Positions 1-5,265 of a DNA stretch of 5,837 bases are shown here, one piece after another (the stretch's first letter is position 1; each line of letters opens with the position of its first letter). The stretch is from Alphaproteobacteria bacterium. GTDB lineage: Bacteria > Pseudomonadota > Alphaproteobacteria > Rhodospirillales > Rhodospirillaceae. Made by a program: the position numbers and the translations under genes. The notes under the pieces were generated by a model. The model saw only the letters and a list, made by a program, of their open reading frames with translations, made no database searches and was not told the DNA's origin. The DNA is taken from assembly GCA_003250275.1 (NCBI GenBank), contig QKGW01000437.1:1-5837 (forward strand), read 5' to 3'.

Positions 1-573
1 TCCAACCACGCCGGCACCACGCCGATGCGGATGCGCCACGACGCCGGGTTCGTCGCCGCGGCGGTTGCGGTATTCGCCCGCTCGCTGGCGCACGAAATCG
101 GCGGCGATCAGGTCGCCACCGTCGGCTATTGGTCGATTGAGCCCAATCTCGTCAACGTCGTGCCGAACCGCGTGACGATTACCGTCGATTTGCGCAACAC
201 TGACGACGAAAAGCTCAAGGCCGCCGAATCGGCGTTGCACGATTTCGTCGCCGCCACCGCCGCCAACGAGGGCGTCGCGGTCAGCCATCGCAGCCTCGCG
301 CGCTTCGCCCCGGTGCCGTTCGCGCCCGAGGTGATCGGCCGCGTCGCCGCCAACGCCGAAGCCCTCGGCCTCAGCGTCAAGCGGATGCCTTCGGGCGCGG
401 GCCACGACGCGCAGATGCTCGCGCGGATCTGCCCGGCGGGGATGATCTTCGTCCCCTCGGCCGGCGGGATCAGCCACAACGTCACCGAATACACCGCCCC
501 GGAGGACCTCGCCGCCGGAGCCAACGTCCTGTTGCACACCGTCCTCGACCTCGCGTCGGGCGAAGCAGAGTAA
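1..573 (+). CDS. M20-family carbamoyl/allantoate amidohydrolase, C-terminal part (5' end outside window)
   Basis: The open frame runs in from the left edge and ends in TAA. The 190 visible residues are a bit under half of a family member of usually 400-420. Visible motifs are NHAGTTPM at fragment residues 2-9, which in this family begins the lid/dimerisation domain, SGAGHDA around H135, and GGISHNVTEYT with H159, expected to be the C-terminal metal-binding histidine. These are hallmarks of the M20 subgroup holding N-carbamoyl-L-amino acid hydrolase, beta-ureidopropionase and allantoate amidohydrolase (AllC). Such enzymes are cytosolic, use two divalent metal ions and release CO2 and ammonia from a carbamoyl group. 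The N-terminal metal ligands lie outside the window, so substrate cannot be assigned. It is followed after 16 bases by a second, unrelated carbamoyl hydrolase, suggesting a shared pathway. Family is secure; specific substrate is not. Confidence 0.9.
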   Translation, partial: SNHAGTTPMRMRHDAGFVAAAVAVFARSLAHEIGGDQVATVGYWSIEPNLVNVVPNRVTITVDLRNTDDEKLKAAESALHDFVAATAANEGVAVSHRSLARFAPVPFAPEVIGRVAANAEALGLSVKRMPSGAGHDAQMLARICPAGMIFVPSAGGISHNVTEYTAPEDLAAGANVLLHTVLDLASGEAE

Positions 574-589
574 GGGGGATCTTTCGTCC

Positions 590-1525
590 ATGACCCGGAT
601 GCTCACCATCGGCGCGGCCCAGCTCGGCCCGATCGCCCGCACCGAATCCCGCGCCTCGGCGGTCGCGCGGATGATCGCGCTGCTCGAGAAGGCGGCGGCG
701 CGCGGCTGCCGCCTCGTCGTATTCCCCGAGCTCGCGCTCACCACCTTCTTCCCGCGCTGGTACGAGGCCGAGCTTTCGGCGGTCGACGGCTGGTACGAGG
801 CGGAGATGCCGAACGCCGACACCCAGCCGTTGTTCGACGCGGCGAAGCGCCTCGGCGTCGGTTTCTACCTCGGTTACGCCGAGCTCACCGTCGAGGACGG
901 CGCGACGCACCGCTACAACACCGCGATCCTCGTCGACGAGACCGGTGCGATCATCGGCAAGTACCGCAAGGTGCATCTGCCCGGCCACCGCGAGGACGAG
1001 CCGTGGCGCGCCTTCCAGCACCTCGAAAAGCGCTACTTCGAAACCGGCAACCTCGGCTTCGGCGCGTTCAAGGGCTTCGACGGGGTGATGGGCATGGCGC
1101 TCTGCAACGACCGCCGCTGGCCCGAGACCTACCGCGTTCTTGCGCTCCAGGGGGCCGAGGTGATGATGCTCGGCTACAACACCCCGATGCACTATCCGCC
1201 GGTGCCGCAGCACGACCATCTGCAGGGCTTCCACAACCACCTCTGTATGCAGGCGGGCGCGTATCAGAACGGCATGTGGGTGGTCGCGGTGGCGAAGGCG
1301 GGCTACGAGGAAGGCTGCGAACTTCTCGGCCAAAGCTGCATCATCGCCCCCACCGGCGAGATCGTCGCGATGGCGGGTTCGCAGGGCGACGAACTCATCA
1401 CCTACGACTGCGACCTTGACCGGACCAAGGAAATCAAGGAACACATCTTCAACTTCGCCCTGCACCGCGAACCGGAAGCCTACCGGCTGATCACCGCCAC
1501 CAAGGGCCCGATTCCTCCGGCCTGA
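590..1525 (+). CDS. N-carbamoyl-D-amino acid hydrolase (nitrilase superfamily)
   Basis: A 311-residue cytosolic enzyme expected to hydrolyse N-carbamoyl-D-amino acids to the D-amino acid, CO2 and ammonia. The nitrilase triad is complete: E47 in VFPELALTTFFPRW, K127 in GKYRKVHLPGH, and C172 in CNDRRWPE. H129, H144, R175, R176 and H215, known as active-site residues of Agrobacterium D-carbamoylase, sit at the same numbers, and long blocks such as FQHLEKRYFE and PPVPQHDHL match that enzyme as I remember it (about 304 residues). The first ATG is chosen: a GGGGGA block at 574-579 precedes it by 10 bases, while the next ATG at 599 is too far from it. The gene lies 16 bases after the M20 hydrolase. 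The true substrate could be another ureido acid, but the D-carbamoylase subfamily is well supported. Confidence 0.92.
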   Translation: MTRMLTIGAAQLGPIARTESRASAVARMIALLEKAAARGCRLVVFPELALTTFFPRWYEAELSAVDGWYEAEMPNADTQPLFDAAKRLGVGFYLGYAELTVEDGATHRYNTAILVDETGAIIGKYRKVHLPGHREDEPWRAFQHLEKRYFETGNLGFGAFKGFDGVMGMALCNDRRWPETYRVLALQGAEVMMLGYNTPMHYPPVPQHDHLQGFHNHLCMQAGAYQNGMWVVAVAKAGYEEGCELLGQSCIIAPTGEIVAMAGSQGDELITYDCDLDRTKEIKEHIFNFALHREPEAYRLITATKGPIPPA

Positions 1526-1532
1526 CGATGCG

Positions 1533-1559
1533 GGGCGTCCCATCTGACCAAGGACGCCC
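1533..1559 (+). promoter_or_regulatory. Intercistronic hairpin covering the Shine-Dalgarno of the Ldh2 gene
   Basis: GGGCGTCC (1533-1540) and GGACGCCC (1552-1559) form a perfect 8-bp, mostly G-C stem with an 11-base loop. The AAGGA ribosome binding site of the next gene (1550-1554) is half inside the 3' arm. No T-run follows, so it is not an intrinsic terminator. The upstream stop codon ends 7 bases before the 5' arm, so a terminating ribosome would be expected to open the stem. This points to translational coupling, which is an inference. Confidence 0.55.
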
Positions 1560-1563
1560 GCTC

Positions 1564-2619
1564 ATGACCGATACCGTCGTCGTTTCCGCCGACGCCGCCC
1601 GCCGCGCCGCCGTTGCCATCCTCGTCGCGCGCGGCGTGCCCGCGGCGGATGCCGAGGTGGTGGCGCGCAATCTCGTCGCCGCCGATCTCCGCGGCATCGA
1701 CACCCACGGCCTGTTCTGCCTGCCGGAATACGCTAACGCGGTGGCCGACGGGCGGATCAACGCGAACCCCGAAATCTCGGTCTCGCGCAGCCTGCCGTGG
1801 GCGCTCCGGATCGACGGCGACAACGGACTCGGGCCGCTCGTCGCCGAGCGGGCGATGGACGCGGTGCTGGAGGCGGTCGAGTCGCACGGCATCGCGGTGG
1901 CGGCGGTGCGGCGCTCCAACCATTACGGCGCCGCCGCCGTCTACATCGAGCGCGCCGCCCACGCCGGGTGCATCGCGCTCGCCTCCGCCAACGCGATCGC
2001 AATGGTCGCGCCGACCGGGGCGAAGGCGCGCTTCTTCGGCACCAACCCGATCGCGGCGGTGGTCCCGGCGGGCAAGTATCCGCCGTTCACCCTCGACATG
2101 GCGACCTCCGACGGCGCGCTCCGCAAGGTGCGCAAGGCGCTCGCCGAGGGGCGTCCGATTCCCCTCGGCTGGGCGACCGACAAGGACGGCGTTCCGACCA
2201 CCGATCCGGCGGCGGCGATCGACGGAATGCTGCTGCCGTTCGGCGGCGCGAAGGGCTCCGGACTCGCCTACCTCATGGACATTTTCACCGGCGTGCTCAA
2301 CGGCGGCCTGATCTCGGCGGACGTGCGCAACAACTTCACCAACCACGACCGGCCCTCGGGCAACGGCCACTTCTTCCTCGCCTTCAAGGTCGAGGCGTTC
2401 CTCGATCCGGCGGAATTCGCGGAGCGGATGGAGAGCCAGATCGCGCGGCTGCACGCGCTGCCGACGCTGCCCGGTGTGGCGCAGGTGCGGTATCCGGGCG
2501 AGCGCGTCGCCCAGGTCAGCGCGGAACGCATGGCTGGCGGCATTCCATACCCCAAACGCATCGTGGATGACCTTGTTTCGCTTGGAGGAGGGGCGGAATT
2601 GGGGCTCGGTTCCATCTAA
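1564..2619 (+). CDS. Ldh2-family (malate/L-lactate/ureidoglycolate dehydrogenase type) oxidoreductase
   Basis: A 351-residue cytosolic NAD(P)H-dependent dehydrogenase of the Ldh2/AllD fold, which interconverts 2-hydroxy and 2-oxo acids or reduces cyclic imino acids. Visible family motifs are DLRGIDTHG with H48, VRRSNHYGAA with H120 (the usual catalytic histidine), GTNPIA at 159-164, LDMATS at 177-182, and GGAKGSGL at 227-234. Length is normal. The ATG at 1564 is preferred because AAGGA (1550-1554) lies 9 bases upstream; an in-frame ATG at 1528 adds 12 residues and lacks a clear ribosome binding site. Next to an M20 amidohydrolase it could be a ureidoglycolate dehydrogenase (AllD-like). The AKGS variant of the more common HKGY motif, and the neighbouring D-carbamoylase, leave an imino-acid reductase possible. 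Family is secure, substrate open. It appears to be the last gene of its unit. Confidence 0.88.
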   Translation: MTDTVVVSADAARRAAVAILVARGVPAADAEVVARNLVAADLRGIDTHGLFCLPEYANAVADGRINANPEISVSRSLPWALRIDGDNGLGPLVAERAMDAVLEAVESHGIAVAAVRRSNHYGAAAVYIERAAHAGCIALASANAIAMVAPTGAKARFFGTNPIAAVVPAGKYPPFTLDMATSDGALRKVRKALAEGRPIPLGWATDKDGVPTTDPAAAIDGMLLPFGGAKGSGLAYLMDIFTGVLNGGLISADVRNNFTNHDRPSGNGHFFLAFKVEAFLDPAEFAERMESQIARLHALPTLPGVAQVRYPGERVAQVSAERMAGGIPYPKRIVDDLVSLGGGAELGLGSI

Positions 2620-2636
2620 GCCGAGGTATGCGTTTT
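2605..2636 (+). terminator. Weak candidate intrinsic terminator after the Ldh2 gene
   Basis: CTCGGTT (2605-2611) can pair with AGCCGAG (2619-2625), a 7-bp stem with one G-T pair and a 7-base loop that includes most of the stop codon. A run of five T follows at 2632-2636, but six bases separate it from the stem, which is poor for intrinsic termination. Position at the end of a gene group and just before a promoter is the main support. Confidence 0.3.
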
Positions 2637-2642
2637 TAGCCG

Positions 2643-2671
2643 TTGACAGTATCCAAACCCCCCTCTAGGGT
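2643..2671 (+). promoter_or_regulatory. Sigma-70-type promoter for the malonate decarboxylase operon
   Basis: A perfect TTGACA -35 box (2643-2648) is followed after exactly 17 bases by TAGGGT (2666-2671), which keeps the three most conserved -10 positions (T1, A2, T6). Transcription would start near 2678. It is the only clear promoter in the window, faces the Mad genes and lies in the only long gap. No operator palindrome for a GntR- or LysR-type regulator is evident over it. Confidence 0.65.
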
Positions 2672-2684
2672 AGGGTTAATTCAG

Positions 2685-2715
2685 GGAAACGGAGATTGCG
2701 ATCCGCTCCGTTTCC
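2685..2715 (+). repeat. Perfect 10-bp inverted repeat at the start of the leader
   Basis: GGAAACGGAG (2685-2694) pairs perfectly with CTCCGTTTCC (2706-2715) across an 11-base loop. It begins about 7 bases after the predicted transcription start, so it would form a 5' cap hairpin that may stabilise the mRNA. As DNA it could instead be an operator just downstream of the promoter. Confidence 0.6.
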
Positions 2716-2752
2716 GCCTTGTGACGGCGTGCAGAGATCGCGATTTTGAACT

Positions 2753-2808
2753 GCCCGCTTCGTGGCGTTCCGGTGTGCCGGTCGGAATGTGCTATGCGCC
2801 ACGTGGGC
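2753..2808 (+). repeat. Long imperfect hairpin in the leader
   Basis: CGTGGCG (2761-2767) pairs with CGCCACG (2797-2803), and after a 4/1 internal loop GCCC (2753-2756) pairs with GGGC (2805-2808). Inside, TTCCG (2768-2772) can pair with CGGAA (2783-2787), or CCGG with CCGG around TGTG. Nested pairing of this kind suggests a folded RNA domain rather than a chance palindrome. No known RNA family was recognised. Confidence 0.45.
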
Positions 2809-2911
2809 TCCTATCACCAAGTGACTGTGTGATTTCGTGACGGTGGAATCCTGAGCTTCGCCTCGGGTGCCGATGCGCGCTTTTTTGCGCGCTCCAGCCC
2901 GGGTCCGGAGT

Positions 2912-2927
2912 ACGTCGAGGACGACGT
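2912..2927 (+). promoter_or_regulatory. Hairpin presenting the Shine-Dalgarno of the first Mad gene
   Basis: ACGTCG (2912-2917) and CGACGT (2922-2927) form a perfect 6-bp stem closed by the tetraloop AGGA (2918-2921), which is the core of the ribosome binding site. The stem ends two bases before the ATG at 2930. It would hold the binding site in a tight loop and could limit initiation. Confidence 0.5.
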
Positions 2928-2929
2928 CG

Positions 2930-3907
2930 ATGGATTTCTCGCCGCACCTGTCCACGCAGACCTTCGCGTGGGACCTGGAAACGGAATCGACCGCCTGGGA
3001 TATCGGCTCCGCCGTGCTCTCGGGGGTACTGCTTGAGGTTTCGGCGCACCCGAAGCCCGGCCTCGTCACACCCCGATCCATGGGTTCGCATCGCGACATG
3101 GATCACCAGACCTTCGCCCTGTCCTCCGCCGCGATCGCGCCGGGCTTCTTCGCCTGCGCCCGCGCCGGCCTCGTTCATGCGGGCGAGCCGGGCGCGCTCC
3201 TGCCCGCGCTTCGCGCCATCGGGCGGGCCTGCGACGCGCGCCTCCTGGAGGCCACTCACGGCGTCAACACCCAGCGCGGTGCGCTCTTCGTCGGCGGCTT
3301 GCTTGCCGCCGCGGGCGGGCGGGTCGCCCGGACGAACGTTCCGCTTTCATCCCAGGCGGTGTTCACCGAGGCGGCCCGCATCGCCGCCGGGCTCTGCGCC
3401 CGCGAGCTCGAAGCCTCGGACGCCGCAAACGCCCGCACCGCCGGCGAAATCCTCTTCCACCGCTACGGCGCCACCGGCGTGCGCGGCGAGGTGGAGGCGG
3501 GCTTCCCCACCGTTTCCGCGCACGGCCTCCCCGCTCTGCGCGCCGCCCTGGCCGCCGGTCACGGTCTCAATCGCTCCCTCATTCACGCACTCATCGCGCT
3601 CATCGCCGGGGCCGAGGACACCACCGTCCTCTGGCGCGGCGGGGTCGAGGCGCTGGCGTTCATGAAGGACGAGGCGGCGCGCATTCTCGCTCTCGGCGGT
3701 GCGCTTACCGATGCCGGGTTCGCCGCGATCGAACGCTTCGATGCCGCGTGCGTCGCCCGCAACCTCAGCCCCGGTGGCGCGGCGGATCTGCTCGCCGTCA
3801 CCGCGGCCTCCCATTTGTTGGAAGCCCGCCGGTTCCCGGCGTCTTCAACGGTCAAGGCCAACCCCATCGCATCCGGCCCGGCGCCGGATCCCCGGAGGAT
3901 GAAGTGA
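2930..3907 (+). CDS. mdcB: Triphosphoribosyl-dephospho-CoA synthase (CitG/MdcB/MadG type)
   Basis: A 325-residue cytosolic enzyme expected to join 3'-dephospho-CoA and ATP into 2'-(5''-triphosphoribosyl)-3'-dephospho-CoA, releasing adenine. This is the prosthetic-group precursor for the acyl carrier protein of malonate decarboxylase or citrate lyase. Family motifs appear in order: HPKPGLV (40-46), MGSHRDMDHQTF (51-62), THGVNTQRGALF (109-120), GATGVRGEVEAGFP (180-193), EDTTVLWRGG (229-238) and RNLSPGGAADLLA (277-289). ATG 2930 is chosen because GAGGA (2917-2921) lies 8 bases upstream; an ATG at 2867 would add 21 arginine-rich residues unlike the family. The last 20 or so residues are a low-complexity tail. 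The next gene overlaps its stop by 4 bases. Because a MadB pump subunit follows, this is the counterpart of Malonomonas MadG rather than a citrate lyase gene. The ACP transferase partner is not in the window. Confidence 0.92.
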   Translation: MDFSPHLSTQTFAWDLETESTAWDIGSAVLSGVLLEVSAHPKPGLVTPRSMGSHRDMDHQTFALSSAAIAPGFFACARAGLVHAGEPGALLPALRAIGRACDARLLEATHGVNTQRGALFVGGLLAAAGGRVARTNVPLSSQAVFTEAARIAAGLCARELEASDAANARTAGEILFHRYGATGVRGEVEAGFPTVSAHGLPALRAALAAGHGLNRSLIHALIALIAGAEDTTVLWRGGVEALAFMKDEAARILALGGALTDAGFAAIERFDAACVARNLSPGGAADLLAVTAASHLLEARRFPASSTVKANPIASGPAPDPRRMK

Positions 3908-4029
3908 ACATAATCACGTATGCAATCATGGCCTATGCCATCACCGCCGCGATCTCCTTCATGGTCATCGGCGTGGTCGTCCTGATGGCCAAATCCATGA
4001 CTAAAAAAGCTAGCGAAACCAACGAGTAA
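3904..4029 (+). CDS. 41-residue single-span membrane protein between the MadG-like and MadB genes
   Basis: GTG start at 3904 overlaps the upstream TGA as GTGA, the classic coupling arrangement, and GGAGGA (3894-3899) lies just 4 bases ahead. The product has one hydrophobic span, about residues 3-29, followed by a charged tail with K30, K34, K35, E38 and E41. By the positive-inside rule the C-terminus faces the cytoplasm. Na+-pumping decarboxylases such as oxaloacetate decarboxylase carry a small gamma subunit (OadG) with an N-terminal membrane helix, but this protein is half that length and lacks a zinc-binding C-terminus. A role as a tiny accessory subunit of MadB is inferred from position only. 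An internal ATG at 3928 would cut the span and is unlikely to be the start. I do not recognise the sequence. Confidence 0.7.
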   Translation: MNIITYAIMAYAITAAISFMVIGVVVLMAKSMTKKASETNE

Positions 4030-4043
4030 GCCGGAGCCCAGAG

Positions 4044-5255
4044 ATGCTGCAGCAATTGATGTACATGTTCCCGGGCATCGGCACGATGTTCGTCCAGGAT
4101 CCGGTGGTGGCGATCTCGCGGATTGCCTTCATCGCCCTCGGCTTCCTCCTCGCCTACATGGGATTCAAGCGCAAACTCGAACCGTTGATCATGGTGCCGA
4201 TGGGTCTCGGCATGATGTGCGTCAACGGCGGCGTGATGTTCCTTGAGGCGCACAAGATCGGCACCCTGTTCCTCGATCCGCTGATCGAGGATCCCTCGGC
4301 GCTGGTCAACATCATGCAGATCGACTTCCTCCAGCCGATCTACAACTTCACCTTCACCAACTCGCTCGTCGCCTGCATGTTGTTCTTCGGCATCGGCTCG
4401 ATGGCGGACATCTCCTTCATCCTCGCGCGGCCGTGGTCGAGCATCATCGTCGCGCTGTTCGCCGAGATGGGCACCTTCGTCACCCTGGTGATCGGCTACT
4501 ACTTCGGTTTGACCCCCGGCCAGGCCGCCGCGGTGGCCTCGATCGGCGGCGCCGACGGACCGATGGTGCTGTTCGCCTCGCTGGTGATGGCGAAGGAACT
4601 GTTCGTCCCGATTTCGATCATCGCCTACCTCTACCTGTCGCTCACCTACGCGGGCTATCCCTACCTGATCAGGTGGCTGGTGCCGGAGAAGTATCGCGGC
4701 CAGGAAGTCGAGATCGATTTCCCCGAGGTGTCGTCCGAGGCGAAGTTCGTTTTCACCATCGTCATCGCCGCGCTCCTGTGCCTGCTGCTGCCGGTCGCCG
4801 CGCCCCTGATCCTGTCGTTCTTCCTCGGCGTCGCGATCAAGGAAGCGGAGATCGAGCCCTACCAGGAGCTCCTCGAGAAGACCATCACCTACGCCTCGAC
4901 GCTGTTCCTCGGTCTCGTGCTCGGCGTGCTCTGCGAAGCCAGCACCTTGCTCGATCCGCGCGTCCTGATCCTGCTCGTGCTCGGCATCACCGCGCTCGGC
5001 ATCTCGGGCGTCGGCGGTCTGCTCGGCGGCTGGGTGGTGTGGCGCTTCACCAAGAACCACGACTTCAACCCGGTGATCGGCGTGGCGGGCGTCTCCTGTA
5101 TGCCGTCCACCGCCAAGCTCGCGCAGAAGGCGGCGTTCGAGGCCAATCCCTACGCCCTGATCATGCCGCTCGCGATGGGCGCGTCGATCTGCGGCGTGAT
5201 CGTCTCGGCGATCGCGGTCGGCGTGTTCGCCTCGACCATCAACCTCGTGCCCTGA
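4044..5255 (+). CDS. madB: Carboxybiotin decarboxylase, Na+-pumping membrane subunit of malonate decarboxylase (MadB/OadB family)
   Basis: A 403-residue inner-membrane protein with roughly nine to eleven hydrophobic spans. It is expected to decarboxylate carboxybiotin on the biotin carrier and use the energy to export Na+. OadB-family motifs are present: IGGADGP with D171 (OadB D203), Y197 at the spacing of Y229, and NPVIGVAGVS with N342, G346 and S351 at the exact spacing of N373, G377 and S382. The SxxxxxAR site is STAK here, with K358 in place of R389. After Y197 the usual PIIQPP segment is replaced by TYAGYPYLIRWLVP. Together with the adjacent prosthetic-group synthase this favours MadB over the oxaloacetate, methylmalonyl-CoA or glutaconyl-CoA versions. 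GGAG (4033-4036) lies 7 bases before the ATG, and the gene sits 14 bases after the small membrane protein. Confidence 0.9.
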   Translation: MLQQLMYMFPGIGTMFVQDPVVAISRIAFIALGFLLAYMGFKRKLEPLIMVPMGLGMMCVNGGVMFLEAHKIGTLFLDPLIEDPSALVNIMQIDFLQPIYNFTFTNSLVACMLFFGIGSMADISFILARPWSSIIVALFAEMGTFVTLVIGYYFGLTPGQAAAVASIGGADGPMVLFASLVMAKELFVPISIIAYLYLSLTYAGYPYLIRWLVPEKYRGQEVEIDFPEVSSEAKFVFTIVIAALLCLLLPVAAPLILSFFLGVAIKEAEIEPYQELLEKTITYASTLFLGLVLGVLCEASTLLDPRVLILLVLGITALGISGVGGLLGGWVVWRFTKNHDFNPVIGVAGVSCMPSTAKLAQKAAFEANPYALIMPLAMGASICGVIVSAIAVGVFASTINLVP

Positions 5256-5265
5256 GGATCGTTCG

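Larger units (their letters stand above)
2678..2929 (+). promoter_or_regulatory. Long structured 5' leader of the malonate decarboxylase operon
   Basis: About 250 bases between the predicted transcription start and the first Mad gene hold no convincing gene. They contain a perfect 10-bp hairpin near the 5' end (2685-2715), a two-part long hairpin (2753-2808), a 5-bp repeat ATCAC/GTGAT (2813-2833), CCTGAG/CTCGGG around a CTTCGC loop (2850-2867, one G-T pair), and GCGCGC-T6-GCGCGC (2875-2892). I do not recognise 6S, tmRNA, SRP RNA or a known riboswitch. It could be a cis-acting leader or, less likely, a separate small RNA; no good terminator closes it. Confidence 0.45.

Noticed and set aside
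482..1543. 353-codon open frame on the minus strand opposite the carbamoylase
   Set aside because: It mirrors the codon pattern of the real gene in GC-rich DNA, has an arginine/alanine/valine-rich translation without motifs, and overlaps a gene with complete catalytic residues.
2643..2840. Possible 65-codon gene in the leader starting with TTG
   Set aside because: Its start is the -35 box itself, there is no ribosome binding site, and the predicted transcript begins after it. An internal ATG at 2787 giving 17 residues lacks a properly spaced site too.
2678..2892. 6S RNA, SRP RNA or tmRNA in the leader
   Set aside because: The 5' and 3' parts do not form a closing stem around a central bubble as in 6S RNA, and the conserved SRP and tmRNA core sequences are absent.
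2875..2892. GCGCGC-T6-GCGCGC as an intrinsic terminator
   Set aside because: The T-run is the loop of the hairpin rather than following it, and no good stem ends directly before the T-run.
2867..2929. Upstream ATG start for the MadG-like synthase
   Set aside because: It adds 21 arginine-rich residues encoded by the structured leader, has no good ribosome binding site, and the family begins near the ATG at 2930.
3748..3903. N-terminal extension of the small membrane protein to 93 residues
   Set aside because: The extra 52 codons lie out of frame within conserved coding sequence of the synthase (RNLSPGGAADLLA); the coupled GTG at 3904 with its GGAGGA explains the start.
3933..5060. 375-codon minus-strand frame opposite madB
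   Set aside because: The product is charged and repetitive (D, E, H, R rich), typical of the antisense of a membrane protein gene.
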